Source of the DNA: Marsupella aquatica
Lineage: Eukaryota > Marchantiophyta
Direction: 5' to 3'
Assembly: GCA_973895155.1 (NCBI GenBank)
Contig: OZ316896.1
Location: 19,716,001-19,780,000, forward strand
Length of the DNA: 64,000 nt
Shown here: in pieces, positions 1 to 13,700 of the stretch
Layout: every line of letters starts with the position of its first letter
How positions within the stretch are numbered: the stretch's first letter is position 1
Translations under genes and position numbers: made by a program
Notes under the pieces: generated by a model
The model's database searches: none
What the model saw: only the letters and a program-made list of their open reading frames with translations
Told to the model about the DNA's origin: nothing

Positions 1-88
1 GATGTTCTGAAGACATTTGTTCTTGTACTGTTGCATCATTTGCTATGTGTGTTCCTGGCAGCAAAGTGGAGTGCGCCTTTTAAAACAG

Positions 89-962
89 GTCTGTTGTTGC
101 GTTTTGAAGAGTTGGCTTGGCTGGAGAGCGATAAAAATGCGCAGCTCATGCGTAAGGACTGCATCAATGGATTCATTGGCGCTTTCAAAGAGGACGGGAG
201 CAATATTGTTGTGGACTGGATCAAGGAGCATCAAATTGAATCCGTAAGAGCACTTTGCCGAGTAATAATCCGCCTACCTCTTGCCCTAGAACATGATTAC
301 ATTTTACCCTTTCAAATGGATCTCTTATTGTATGTGGAGAGTCTATTTGGGTAAAGTAATCTTCTGGGGTGGAGAGTTGAGGAGAAAAAATCCTCATTTA
401 CCTTCGTGTCAAATCTGGCTTAGTGTTATCAGATCAGGCTGCTCCCTTCTTAGTTTTAGGGGGTTCCAAACAGCTCATGCTTGTATGACAAATGGGGACT
501 CTGTTAGGCTCTTCTGTTAGTCTTATCTGAGCCTAAGATGGTTTCTAGGTGGTCAAATGATCACATTGACTCACAGCGAAATCTGGACGACCACCCATTT
601 TGCCGCATAAGAGTGTTTGTCCTGAATAAACACACACACACGGGTCTATTTGACGCATGCAACTAACCTGCCGATTGTAAATATTTGTCGATGGTTTGTG
701 GTTGGTTGGTTGGTCTTGGGGGTCGTTGCAGTTATTGTTGGTCGGAATCTGCACGGACGTATGTGTCTTAGATTTTGTGCTGGCGGTATTGTCTGCAAGG
801 AACCATGGCATGCTTCCTCCTCTGCAGCATGTGTTCATATACAGCAAAGCGTGTGCAACCTATGAGCTGCCAGCTCAAGTTGCTAGCACCATCGGCGCCA
901 TTGCTCATCCTCAGGTACAAATGCACCCTCCCCAAAACCCCCTCAACTTGCTGGCTGCATAG
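89..962 (+). CDS. 3' end of an unrecognised gene (partial, two exons)
   Basis: Two exons can be joined: 89-243 and 828-962. The first follows an AAAACAG acceptor and ends at a GTAAGA donor. It encodes an acidic stretch beginning LLLRFEELAWLESDKNAQ and ending WIKEHQIES. The second follows a CTCTGCAG acceptor, keeps the phase, and encodes HVFIYSKACATYELPAQV, then a Pro/Gln-rich tail ending NPLNLLAA and a stop. An earlier GT at 913 (GTACAA) could instead be a donor, so the stop is not certain. The 5' part lies outside the window. I do not recognise the family. The helical, charged first exon suggests a soluble protein. Confidence rests only on matching splice phase and coding-like composition. 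Confidence 0.4.
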
Positions 963-2040
<1,078 letters not shown>

Positions 2041-2665
2041 AAGAAACCTAGCTTGACATCTTACTTGACAGGGTTGTCAAGTTGTCAACTGCTCAATACA
2101 GAGCGGTCACTTGTGAATTTCTTGACTAACTGGATGATGTCTTGATGTCTTTCAGGCTGTCAAGTCGTCGTCCATACTGTCACCAAAACATGAGTACTTG
2201 GGGTATTTTCCAAAAACCCAACTTGATGAGTTGATGTCTTACTTGTCAGGGTTGTCAAGTTGTCAACTGCTCTGAACTGAAATGTCACTTTTGAATTACT
2301 TGTGTAATGGGATGATATCTTCCCTACCTAAGGCTGTCATGTCGTCATCCATACTTAATCAGATGAGCAATTTCAGTGAATGGTAAGCTTACTGTAACAG
2401 TCCATAATAGTTGTCATGAACAACTTGCCAGTCCATCTGGGCGTTACTTTCAATTTATTAACGCCAGTTTTCACTGAATCTAACTGAGCTTTTTATGGTG
2501 TATGGTCTTTGACCACAATACTTGCATGTTATATTCACAATCATGATAATTTAAAATAAAATGGCCAAGTCTCAGGGCCTATTTAGGTAACATCAGGCCA
2601 TGACAACATGACACCTTAGGCAGGGAAGATGTCATCCAGTTACACAAGTAATTCAAAAGTGACAT
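2041..2665. repeat. Direct and inverted repeat cluster (foldback-like)
   Basis: A segment with the core CAGGGTTGTCAAGTTGTCAA occurs near 2068 and again near 2247, each followed by a related block ending in a CTGTCA(A/T)GTCGTC motif. The last part of the second copy (about 2280-2345, from AATGTCACTTTTGAATTACT to TGTCATGTCGTCAT) reappears inverted at about 2597-2665, with some 250 bp between the arms. This layout is typical of a non-autonomous foldback or MITE-like element. No transposase and no clear target-site duplication were identified. Confidence 0.6.
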
Positions 2666-3069
2666 TAGACTCTAAAAGTAACTTCCAGAGGTGGTATTTC
2701 CTTTTTGGTTCCGCCCCTGTCGAGCCTCAGTCTTTAATTTAACTAAAAAACAGATTTGCCAACTTAACCAAAATGGTCATGAATGGCGGTCATAGAGTGT
2801 GAGTGAATGGCTAGACGGTGTAGAGAATTCCAGCAACGACAGACTTGAGAAACCAGCAAAGCATGTACACATCCACACAAGAGAGATGTGGGTTCATCTT
2901 CATCAACACCACATCCACTAGAATGCAAAAGCTTTACTAAGCTTTGGCCACCATAACCACATCCAAGTAAAGCTCCAAGATAATCATCTTGCTCCCTTAA
3001 TGAGCATAAAGTCCCCAGAAGGAGCACTTCCTTGCCCCTCTATATGCTTATGTGCTAGGCATTTTAGTT
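2666..3069. other. Intergenic, nothing recognised
   Basis: No gene, RNA or repeat could be supported here. A minus-strand open frame at 2764-3027 shows no known motif. Confidence 0.3.
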
Positions 3070-3250
3070 GCGTCTGATCACCATTAAGGCTTAATATCAA
3101 TTAAACTAAAAGAGTAAACCTTCCAAGGAAAGACTCTAATCACCATTAAGGCTTAATATCAATTAAACTAAAAGAGTAACCCTTCCAAGGAAAGAGACTA
3201 ATCACCATTAAGGCTTAATATCAATTAAACTAAACGAGTAACCCAAAACT
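3070..3250. repeat. 62-bp tandem repeat, about 2.8 copies
   Basis: The unit starting ATCACCATTAAGGCTTAATA begins at 3077, 3139 and 3201, so the period is exactly 62 bp. Copies are nearly identical, with one or two differences each, which indicates recent amplification or homogenisation. The unit is AT-rich and has no coding character. Confidence 0.85.
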
Positions 3251-3354
3251 TAAGAGTTAGCCCTAAAAAAGAGTGGACTCAAAGAGGTTTTATGTTCGCC
3301 AATCGCCAACTCCATCGAGACACAGCGATGGATGGCATCCGTGGTGGAGTGAGA

Positions 3355-4440
3355 ATATCTCGACTGAATGAGAGCTTGAAAATCGCGAATCAATCAAGAC
3401 TGAATGAGGGTTGAATATCGCCAACTCGATCAGGAGAGGGTTGAATGTGGCAGGAGTGATTGAATACCTCGACTGAATGAGGGATTTTTTTAATACTGCA
3501 AACTCGATGAAGACAGTGATGAATGTGGCAAAAGCGGTAGAGAGTGTGAATATCTCGACTGAATGAGGGTTGTAATACAGCCAACTCGATCAAGACAGTG
3601 ATGAATGTGGCAAAAGCGGTAGAGAGTGTGAATATCTCGACTGAATGAGGGTTGTAATAAAGCCAACTCGATCAAGACAGTGATGAATGTGGCAAAAGCG
3701 GTAGAGAGTGTGAATATCTCGACTGAATGAGGGTTTAATACAGCCAACTCGATCAAGACAGTGATGAATGTGGCAAAAGCGGTAGAGAGTGTGAATATCT
3801 CGACTGAATGAGGGTTTAATACAGCCAACTCGATCAAGACAGTGATGAATGTGGCAAAAGCGGTAGAGAGTGTGAATATCTCGACTGAATGAGGGTTTAA
3901 TACAGCGAACTTGATCAAGACTGATGAATGTGGCAACAGCGGTAGAGAGAGTGTATATCTGGACTGAATGAGGGTTTAATACAGCGAACTTGATCAAGAC
4001 AGTGATGAATGTGCAACAGCGGTAGAGAGAGTGTATATCTGGACTGAATGAGGGTTTAATACAGCGAACTTGATCGAGACAGTGATGAATGTGGCAACAG
4101 CGGTAGAGAGAGTGTATATCTGGACTGAATGAGGGTTTAGTAAAGCGAACTTGATCAAGACAGTGATGAATGTGGCAAAAGCGGCAGAGAGAGTGAATAT
4201 CTCGACTGAATGAGGGTTTAATATCGCCATCTCGATCAAGACCGTGATGAATGTGGCAAGAGGGGTAGAGAGAGTGAATATCTCGACTGAATGAATGCTT
4301 AATATCGCCGTCTCGATCAAGACGGTCATGAATGTGGCAAGAGTGGTAGAGTGAGTGAATATCTCGAGTGAATGAGGGTTTAGTATCGCCAACTCGGCCA
4401 AGACAGTGAGGAATTGCAAAACGCTAGACTGAATGAGCGA
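3355..4440. repeat. 81-bp minisatellite, about 13 copies
   Basis: A unit containing TCGACTGAATGAGGGTTTAA and TGAATGTGGCAAAAGCGGTA repeats with a dominant period of 81 bp (for example 3721 to 3802). Central copies are nearly identical and the edges are diverged. Because 81 is a multiple of three and the unit lacks stops on the minus strand, long minus-strand open frames of 27-residue repeats appear in more than one frame. These look like artefacts of the period rather than genes. The array ends about 190 bp upstream of the BUD23 start codon. Confidence 0.9.
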
Positions 4441-4631
4441 GTTGATCAGCGAGATTGTGAGTCTCGTGCTGCCGGTCTGGTTGTTTGTGCTTGAGGTGGA
4501 GGAATAGGCAGGAATTGCTGGGAGCGAGCACTAAGCCTTTGAGGGTTTCGAACCCTTGAGATTCCACCCACCTCCTGCCTGCGGCGAAACAAAAACAAAA
4601 ACCGAAAAGGGCGTAGACTCGAGGAGCAATA
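4441..4631 (+). promoter_or_regulatory. Presumed BUD23 promoter and 5' untranslated region
   Basis: This is the short stretch between the 81-bp minisatellite and the BUD23 ATG at 4632. An A-rich run lies at about 4585-4605, just upstream of the start. No clear TATA box is visible and no perfect telo-box is present. The assignment rests on position only. Confidence 0.35.
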
Positions 4632-6800
4632 ATGTCTTTGCGTCCGGAGCGGCAAGCTCCACCAGAGATATTTTACAATGACGCCGAAGCTCGGAAGTAC
4701 ACGACGTCGTCGCGGATGATTGACATCCAGGTGCGGTAGTTGAGGCTCTCGATTTTTGGTCGATAAGTGTCACAGTTGAATGGACAGAGATGAGGGTTGA
4801 ATTTGGTGGGTTTTTCAGTGCCTGGGCCTGTTGTCAAAGCACTTGAATTAGGGGAGCTTGGAAATTAGGGTTCAACTTTGATCGTGACATTTTTTCGACA
4901 GTTCAGTCTTTCTCACCTTTGCAGTGGTTGTTGCAGGCCAAACTTACGGAGAGGGCTATTGAGCTTCTTGCACTACCAGACGATGGTGTTCCGAGGCTGC
5001 TGCTGGACATTGGTGAGTTGAATTACAGAAACTCATCTCTTAAAACCCAGGTCCCGGTTGGGCTCTTGAACTGGGTCGATCTTTCTGAAGGAACTCACCC
5101 TGCGCTTTCGTGCTTGTTGGCAGGATGTGGATCTGGTCTTAGTGGGGAGACACTGTCTGAGCACGGGCATCATTGGATTGGAATGGACATATCCGAATCT
5201 ATGATAAGTGAGTAACGGACCGCAAGCAAAGTGCCAATCTGCATGAATTTAGATTTGGTAATGTGAACGAGAATGGTCAATTTCTAAAAGATAGAGAGGA
5301 ATATGCTCCTAGCCGAAGAGGATTGACAAATTTCACAACTCCTCTGTATGCAACAGATATTGCGATTGAAAGGGATCCTGGGGGTGACCTGATGGTATCT
5401 GATATTGGCCAAGTGAGTGATTCGAGTTTCGAGACTGGTGCTGTAGCGATTTGGCGAAATTTCTCTTAACTATCATCAACCTGATTCATCAACTTCATTC
5501 ATTCGAGCGTTTTTGAGAACGAAAGTTAAGATGAAAATGTTCATCCATCCGTTCTCATCACGTAGCGACACAGCTCACGAAAGGTGAAGCAGTAATGAAC
5601 CTCTGTAGGTTTTGAATCACACTTAAAGCATCCTGGTGGTGTGCACAGGGATTAAATTTTCGGCCAGGTACTCTCGATGGAGCCATTAGCATCTCTGCCG
5701 TACAATGGCTTTGTAACGCTGACAAGAGTTGCAATGATCCACGCACTCGCCTTAAGTACGTAGAAATTTTATCGATTCGTGTGTTTATATGCTCACCACT
5801 TGTGGATTTTTAGCCGTCTCCTTTTCAAGTTATTTTCCCTTTTTCTGTTGAACCTCTAGCGTCCATATAGGGGGAGCAGAAGCAGGATCTAACTAAAAGT
5901 GCTTTTAACAGGGCCTTTTTTTCATCATTGTACAAGTGCCTGGCAAGGGGAGCGCGTGCAATTTTGCAGATATATCCGGAAAATTCTAAGCAACTGGAGA
6001 TGATCTCCACCGCTGCCATGCGGACTGGATTTTCAGGAGGATTGGTTGTAGATTTTCCGAATAGGTAAGTGGAGAATATCAAACCGTTGAGTGGGTTTGA
6101 TATTTGGGTATATTTTGTCCTGTGGAGGTTTCTCTCTGGGAACTTCTTTAGATTATTCTTTTACTCAGTTAAGTCCGTATTTGTGCAGTTCGAAGGCAAA
6201 GAAGTACTTTTTATGTCTAATGTGTGGACCACCAAGTGTAAGCAATGCTCTCCCCAAAGCGAAAGGCATGGATGGAGAAGATAGTGAAAGCGATGACGAA
6301 GATAGCGACGGCGACGAAAATGGCACAGTAAGTATATGCAATCTCGTCCTCCTTTTTGTTCTATAAATACTCTCTGTAAACCCTAAACCCGTGTGTGTTC
6401 CCTAGATGGAGTGATGATTATACTGACTTGACGAAAGTTTTCAAAAGCTCTTGTTATTGAATACTTTTTTTCCCCAGAGTAGTCTAATTATTCAATACCA
6501 GTTAGGGGAGACGCATAGTAGTCCAAGCGTTGTCTTGGAAGAACTCCCCCTGGCTGGACGAGAAAGCCGGTTGTGCTCTACCCTGCTGTATGTGGTAGAA
6601 AGGAGTAGTAACAGAAGTAGTTGGTGTCGCAGGTTGACATGCTTGAGAGAGAGAGACCAGCGAAAAGGATGAAGCAGAAGTCCAAGATCAAAGGGAGAGC
6701 TTGGCTGCTGAAGAAAAAAGAGCAACGACGGCAACGGGGAATGCTTAACGTTCCTCAAGATACTAAGTATACTGGGCGGAAGAGGAAAACACGTTTCTGA
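4632..6800 (+). CDS. BUD23: 18S rRNA (guanine-N7)-methyltransferase BUD23
   Basis: Eight exons: 4632-4730, 4937-5012, 5124-5207, 5357-5412, 5649-5755, 5912-6064, 6189-6327, 6633-6800. Together they give 882 nt and 293 aa, close to the 280-290 aa usual for the family. The protein starts [17 protein letters not shown], the conserved BUD23 N-terminus. The SAM-binding motif [14 protein letters not shown], lies at residues 54-66. It is followed by [12 protein letters not shown], the [12 protein letters not shown] block and [11 protein letters not shown]. The C-terminus is Lys/Arg-rich and ends [17 protein letters not shown], the family's nuclear signal and TRMT112-dependent tail. By family knowledge, the enzyme with TRMT112 makes m7G in 18S rRNA (G1575 in yeast) during 40S maturation in the nucleus. 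All introns are GT..AG and all phases agree. Confidence 0.95.
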
Positions 6801-7716
6801 AAAGTGACTATATTAGATTCTCGTCACTAAGTCTCTGGGTTAGTGATACTGTCTCTAGGAAAGTTTTGTTAGAATGTGATGCTTTTCTTGCACAAGTGAT
6901 CATGAGAATCGTGATCGATTGGCATAATATTTAGCGCAGTCCACGGTTTCTTGTAGATATTAAGTGAGCTGAGTTTTTCATTTGGTGTTTCTTTTGAGGA
7001 GTGGAATTGGTTAATTGGAAGCCGCTTGTCAAGTGGAAATCGTAAGTGAGCTCCAGTATGAGAATAAATGGTGATCCAGGGTTTGAGTAAAGAAGAACCA
7101 ATCGAAAGCCGTTTTTTTTTACCGTTTTATTGGAACAATCCTAAATCATCCATTTTGGTCAACTTGGGGTCTCCTAGGTGACTGCAATGCTCACTAACGC
7201 AAATTTCGGTAGACAGAAGGTCACCATTGGGGAAGCATGGTACTGTCTTTCCTTTATTTTATTCAGATAATTTCAGCATAAATATCTCAGTGCATGAGAT
7301 GACTCTTGTTCCATCAAATTAAGGTTATAAATCTGAGTCATAACGACCACAATTGACAGTACTCCTTATCAACCTTTGAAAATGCCAATTGAGCATGGAT
7401 CTACCTTCACTCTGATCAATACCATCGCCTCTGCCTATCCAGATGCAACTTTGGACTACCCTGGTGCGTCGATCTAATTTCCAACTAGGAAAAAGGTCGC
7501 CTTGCACGCGTCCACGCAAGCCTGATTGGCATCTGGTCCAGGCAAACGGCCAAATAAGAAAAGGAGATGAATCAGGAAGTGAATGAAGTGGGTCAATATC
7601 ATGGAAGACAAAAAGCAGCTGGATCAGGGGACACACCTCTTCTGATCGTGATAAGCATGTCTAACCGTAGGCTTCTTCAGTTTCTCTGAGGCCAGCGATA
7701 CCAATCTCAGCAAGTT
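6801..7716. other. Convergent intergenic region between BUD23 and DHX35
   Basis: The two flanking genes end towards each other here, so the stretch should hold both 3' untranslated regions. An AATAAA-type hexamer near 7065 (GAGAATAAATGG) is a possible BUD23 poly(A) signal. A minus-strand open frame at 7325-7636 has no recognisable domain. No RNA gene was seen. Confidence 0.4.
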
Positions 7717-10700
7717 TTAGGGCCTCCCCCGCTTCACAAAGAAGTGAGGAGCGACTTCAGAGAGCCAATCTTGCTCAATAGCAGCAACCTCTCGCATGTA
7801 CAACTTGTCTGTGACCATAGCTGAGTTGAAAACAATCCATCGTGGGTACACCCTGCGAGCAGCCCAACACAACCGTTAGTCTGGTCAATCTATTATGAGA
7901 AAATTCATACACACGTGAGTTCAGAAAAGTACACCAATAAAAGATGTTAAACATTGTCAGAGTCATAATATTTTGCACAACGACTCAATGCACAAACCTG
8001 AATAACACAGAAGAAGGATGGATGTACAAATCTTCTCCGCCCCTAACCAGTTTATAACGGTCCCCTGAAGGCTGCCATCAGATACACACGGTTCTCGTGA
8101 ATCCCACGAGTACATGAGTCTTTAAAAACCTTCGAGTTGATCTCACTCATGATCTGGAAAACTGACAGAATTGATTGCGTAGACGAAAATAAAAGAAATC
8201 CAAAAAATTCTGGAAATTAAGATTTAATATTTGAACCATCTTACTATTAAAGCACCAACTCAAGTCTAGTTTTAAGAGACTAGGTCTAGAGTGAAGACTC
8301 TAGATCGTAACTCTATGATATCATGTGCATGAAAGAAACTCATCATGTGCATGAGAGAAACTCATGACATCATCAATGTACATACCAATTTTGCTTGATA
8401 ATTTCTATATGCATTATGGCCCCACCACAACATATGTGCATTAAAAACTACTCATGTGCACATAAAAGAGAAGGGTATATTATATATGACTATTAAAATG
8501 ATGAATTTTTTTATCATTTCATTAACCTTCAAAGAATATGGATAGAAAATATATTTTGATAATTTTTTATTGTACTCTCTACTATTTGCGTTCAAAGAAC
8601 GGGTAGTCGGGGCTAGTTTACCTGAAGCACGGCACCATGGGAAAAGTATGCTGATGTCACGGCCTTCAGAATGGCCTGCGCATTAGATGCATCCAATTCT
8701 TCAATTGAGCAGTTGAACTACGGCGGGAGTGCACTCCCAAAGGACACAAATCGCTGGAACAAAGCAACGGCCTATCAAGATGTCTCTCTCTTGGCCATGC
8801 TTATTCTATAAAAGTAAATCAGGGAAAAACGGTCTACAAACCTTTGTTTCTCCACCACTGGACTGCAATTTAACACCGATTTTCTTCAAGAGTCTACTGA
8901 GCTGCTTTCTCACGTCAGACACTTTCTTCTGTAACGAGGAGAAAACCACAGTTACTCCTCCTTTTAAAAAAGTCATATCGAATAAAATAGGGTGGCCACC
9001 AAAATTGCTCTTACGTCCGTCAAATGACAGGCTGAAACTCGGCCACTCTCAAGCCCAGACGTATCGTAGCCACAGAGAAATCCCTCTGATTCAAACATAT
9101 AAGCAACACCGGCGAAACAAAGACACCAATACCTACAGTCAAAATTAGTAATGACCTTCACAATCCTCCTTGTTGAAGGATGCAGCCCACAGAGTTTATG
9201 AAGTGACACGCTAAGTCCAGTTGGCGAATAGGTTTCAAAAGTTCCAAAAACCAATCATCATCTAATAATGGTACAAACCACATCCCATGACATGGAAAAC
9301 AGCAAACTCCACATTTAGATGTAGAGGTTTATGTAGGTTGATGTGCACACCATAGCTTGAAAGTTGATGAAGTTTTGATGGCACCATTGAGGAGGCTTTT
9401 TCGCCTTCTGAAAACCCTCAAAAACATTCAGATAGGATATATGGTCGCCCTGCAGAGGCCACACGGTTCAATTATACAACCACCGATTATAATAATCTAA
9501 AAAAACAAATTTGAAGCACAGGTAGTCTATAAACCAGAAAGCCCGGAAGGTAGAACAATAAAAAGCTAAGAAGTCGACGAACGCAAATTCCAGAGGATAT
9601 CTAGACCCTTGAGCAAACGTACAAAGAACACAATTGCTATCTCGGAACCAACTGAGAGTTTCTTCACGTCACAACAATATTAGTTTAGTGCTCGTAAAAA
9701 GCCAAAAGCCCTGACCCGATGTCCTGCATGAATGCAAAAAACTACTCAACTGGCTGTCGTGAATCCCCATATCGCCTGTAAAGACTGCGACTAGAGTTCT
9801 TCAAACTACACAGGTTTGACCTTTAGAAATTAAGAGATGAGCAGGAAGAGGCAAGAAGCCCGAATTGAATATACCTCTGCAACAGCAAATCTGTTTCTTG
9901 CTTCATCGAGAGCTTTTTGCTGATCCCTGCTAGAAACCCAGATTGACTGCAAGCACAACACAAATCAGGATTGTTTAATTCCGAGTCACTGTCTTACGTA
10001 ATTAATTCTAACTTCTCATTACTAAGTTGAGAAGTCTGTCATCTCTCTAATATTTGCTAGAACTCTCTCCTGAGTCAGATTTCTTTTTTGTAAAGACCTG
10101 GCATAGGAACGCCGAGGCAATTAATGAAGTAACGAGCATCTAGGAGTTCTACTTTGGAGAGAACTTAAAGTACCTGTACAGACATTGTGGCAGCAATGGT
10201 GAGGACTTCTTCAGAACAGCCCAGTTCTCCAGAACATAGCAACATTTTCCCTACCATGGGGTCCTGTAAAAGTCAATCATCCCTAGTAAACTTACGTCAC
10301 ATAACAGCTTTTCAATAGTGGGTGAGAATGGTCTCTACTTATAGACGAGATTGAAAGGTAGGGTAAGCGCTGAAAACTTGACTTGAAGAGAACACAGACA
10401 ACTGAAAAGAAACAAACATTTTTAGAGCAAAATTACCCTCGAACAACCAAGGAATCCTCATGCTGACTGGTGCAAATGGACTTGAAATAGATTTTGAAAA
10501 ACCGCAAACAAGAAGTTCCAGACCACTACATCAGACAGGAGTTCCAATTTCAATTATTAAACGTTCAGCCGCATTCTAGCAGGGACGAAACCTAGTGCAC
10601 CATCGTAAGAACTTACAAGTGGAAATTCAGCAAGTTGGTAACCAACAGGAGTAGTGAGCTTTGCGTCTGTATCCAATATGCCCAGTGCAAAGAGAACCTC

Positions 10701-13700
10701 CAGTGCTCTAACCATTGCCTGTGGTGCAGGACTTGCAATCCAGTCAAAACGCATTATGTTGTCTATGCCCAGTGCTTTCAACTGCCAAACCAGACAACAA
10801 AATCATAATGATCACATCATCAGCAAGTTAATCACCAGATAGCCGGTAAACCAACACGCAACTACCAAAAGCACCGCTCAGATATGAAGGGAAATTAAAT
10901 TAAGGAATGTCTTTCAGTAAAGCTCATCCAAATTGTTCCCCAAAACAGCGTCAAAACCAGAAAAAATTCTCGTACTAGATCACCTTTCTTATAACAAAAG
11001 AACCCAGACATGGGTTTGTAAGGTTGAAACAGCCAAGCTTTATAATTGGTGCCTCAAAATGCTCAAAGTCTCCAGAAGAAAGGGTCTACGTAATTTCAGA
11101 ACAGTCATAAAATCTCAGAATAGGGAAAGGACTTACTTGTAGAATGGTAGACACAAGATTGGACCTCTGGATTTCAGGTATGCTTTCAGCTTGCATTTTC
11201 CCCACGTAATAATCCTCGGTGTACAATCTGTAGAAAAGAATATTGCCGGCATGAATCATTCAAATTATGCGGAGTAATTTCAATCTGTTTAAGCTCTTGT
11301 AAATAGCACAAAGACCATATGCAGTTAGTGTCACACGCTTACTACTAACTTCTAATCGAGCTGCTACTCCTGTTGACGACGTGGGCTTACAGTGAAAAAC
11401 CAAATCCAGTCACATATATGAGCTCACGAAAATGGCATTTGTCAGGGGGCACAGTATGTCAGCAACACAGAGCAGATGCAGATACATTTTAACTGTATCA
11501 GCAAGACCCCTCTGGCCCTGACATTAACCTCACCATGGTCACTTTATTGACTACATACAATAAGCAGCTCGCGTACCAATCGCGATCGTCTTTAGAAAGG
11601 AACGACATGCAGAGGATGTCAATTTTACTCTAGGATCATTGTCATCACAAGTCAATGACTTGAGCTCAATGTCTGAGTATATACCTGTAGCATTTTCCGG
11701 GCCTTATTCTGCCTGCTCGCCCTGTCCTTTGATTGGCAGCGGCTTTAGATATTGGAACAGTTACAAGCATATCTACATCTGTTGCCTGCAAATTCAATTA
11801 AGTATTAACGCTTTTCTATGCAAGCACGAACAATATTCCATGTAAGCGATCGACAAAATAGAGGAGATAAAATGTTGTGTCTTCAACCCAAGCTGCTGAT
11901 TAAACAATTAGCACTCTTGCAAAGATAGAGCTTGATTGAAAGAGTATCAATGGGCCATTACAAAAAGCAGATAGAATTTATATGCATTGTGCCATACCGG
12001 ATTGTAAAAGCGCTGCTTTGAGAAGCCACTATCAACAACATATACAATTCCCTGGAGAGTCCACCATTGCCTTCGTTATCTTCAAGACAAAACGACTACT
12101 ATCTCTAAGACCTCTAAGAGTGCATATTCAGATAGCTGGATCTCGGATATAACAGTCTCCTCAGACTCTTCCATTAAAATTGAGAAAAATACACCAGATC
12201 TTCCAAAAACGTTGGCCACGCAGCGCTTGCAAAGGACCAAAGGACAGGAGAATGAATTTCCAAGTTTCTCCAATTCTCTAAAGCCTCTTAACTGGAATAG
12301 TGACTGAAGTCTCCGCTATGTTTGTGGCCACAACAACCTTCCGAGTTCCTTGCTCAGCCGGTTTGAATACAATTTCCTGAATAGTTCATACCAATTAGGA
12401 GAACTTTGAATCAGTGAAGGGAACGATCCATCCGTCATGACAATAATGGAAGTGAATAAACTAGAAAAAGAATGAAGAGCATAGGTTTTCAGTTTCACAG
12501 GCAACTGCTCGTACTTGATCCAACCGTGGCAATCCTGCATAGAGTGGTAGCACTAGAAGTCCTGCAATTTCGTCCAGTAAAGAAAAGGGGTAAGCAACCA
12601 CTGGTTTAAAGATGTCACATAGCTGCCAAGCGACCTCCAACAGAACAGACATGACTGTTGACGGCTTTTGGGGTTACCTTGTGATTTTCTGGAAAAGTTG
12701 TAGGCCTCTTCTGTGAGGAGGTCAACAACAGCATCAACCTCATTTTGGCCTGGTAAGAAAACTAGAACATCGCCAGGTCCTTCCTGAAAGAGAACATTTA
12801 GATTTGGATTACAAAGTATCGGAGAATTTCTCTTTTAGCTAAAAACTTTTCCTTGGCAATTGACTTTGATTTCAGTGAAATCTGCATATGTGCAACTCCT
12901 GGGGACGACAGTTCCAATGTGCACTTACACGGGGATTCCACTACGTCGTAAGTGCAATTCTATCCACTTCGCACTCATCCACATATCCATAAGTGAAACA
13001 GAACAATTATTGTTTGACGGTGCGAATTTTTGAGGAAAGTGTATGGAGACAACTGATGTCCAAAGTGCACAGTTCTCGATATTCTCTTCGTAGGACTTGT
13101 TTGTCTTGTGATACTATGTAGAGATGGTGCTAAAAGATCCTAAAAGGAAAAGGGTCCTAATGCAACACGGGACATGTGTAGTGGGCAACAATCCCCGAGC
13201 ACTTATCAGCAAATGCAAAGTGTACTCTCTCTGAACTTCTGGACAAGAGTTATTTTCACTTACAGAGGAATTGCAATTTTAAATTGTCTTAGAGTGAGGC
13301 CTGATTACACTTCTAAAAACTGCAATAAAACTGCAACTTCTAAAAGAAAGTTTGGGAAGAAGCTGATCCAATGCACTAAACCATTGCACTTGTATGAGGT
13401 GCAGTTATGCAGAGGTCACAAGAATGGTGCCGTTCATGTATACATGTGTACGCATTTTCAGTTGTCTGACGTAGCCTTGAGGCCATAGTGCCCGCGCCCT
13501 GGATGGACGAAAGTAATACAAGGCCTATATATGTCAAAAAACGCAAAGCCAAAACAAAAGCATGCGCACTCTGAGCATAAACCTAGCTCTGAAGACTAAC
13601 CAGCTTGTGGATAGAAAGAGTTGTTGTCACTGAAGCCAGCACATAGTCTGAGGCAGGTTCCTTGGAATAGAAAACACGAACAGAAAATGCCCTTCCCTGC

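Noticed and set aside
3490-4419. Minus-strand open frames encoding 27-residue hydrophobic repeats
   Set aside because: They follow from an 81-bp minisatellite whose period is a multiple of three. Overlapping versions occur in different frames and there is no promoter or splice support.
6378-6393. Telo-box-like AAACCCTAAACCC in BUD23
   Set aside because: It lies in intron 7, far from the transcription start, so it was not counted as a promoter element.
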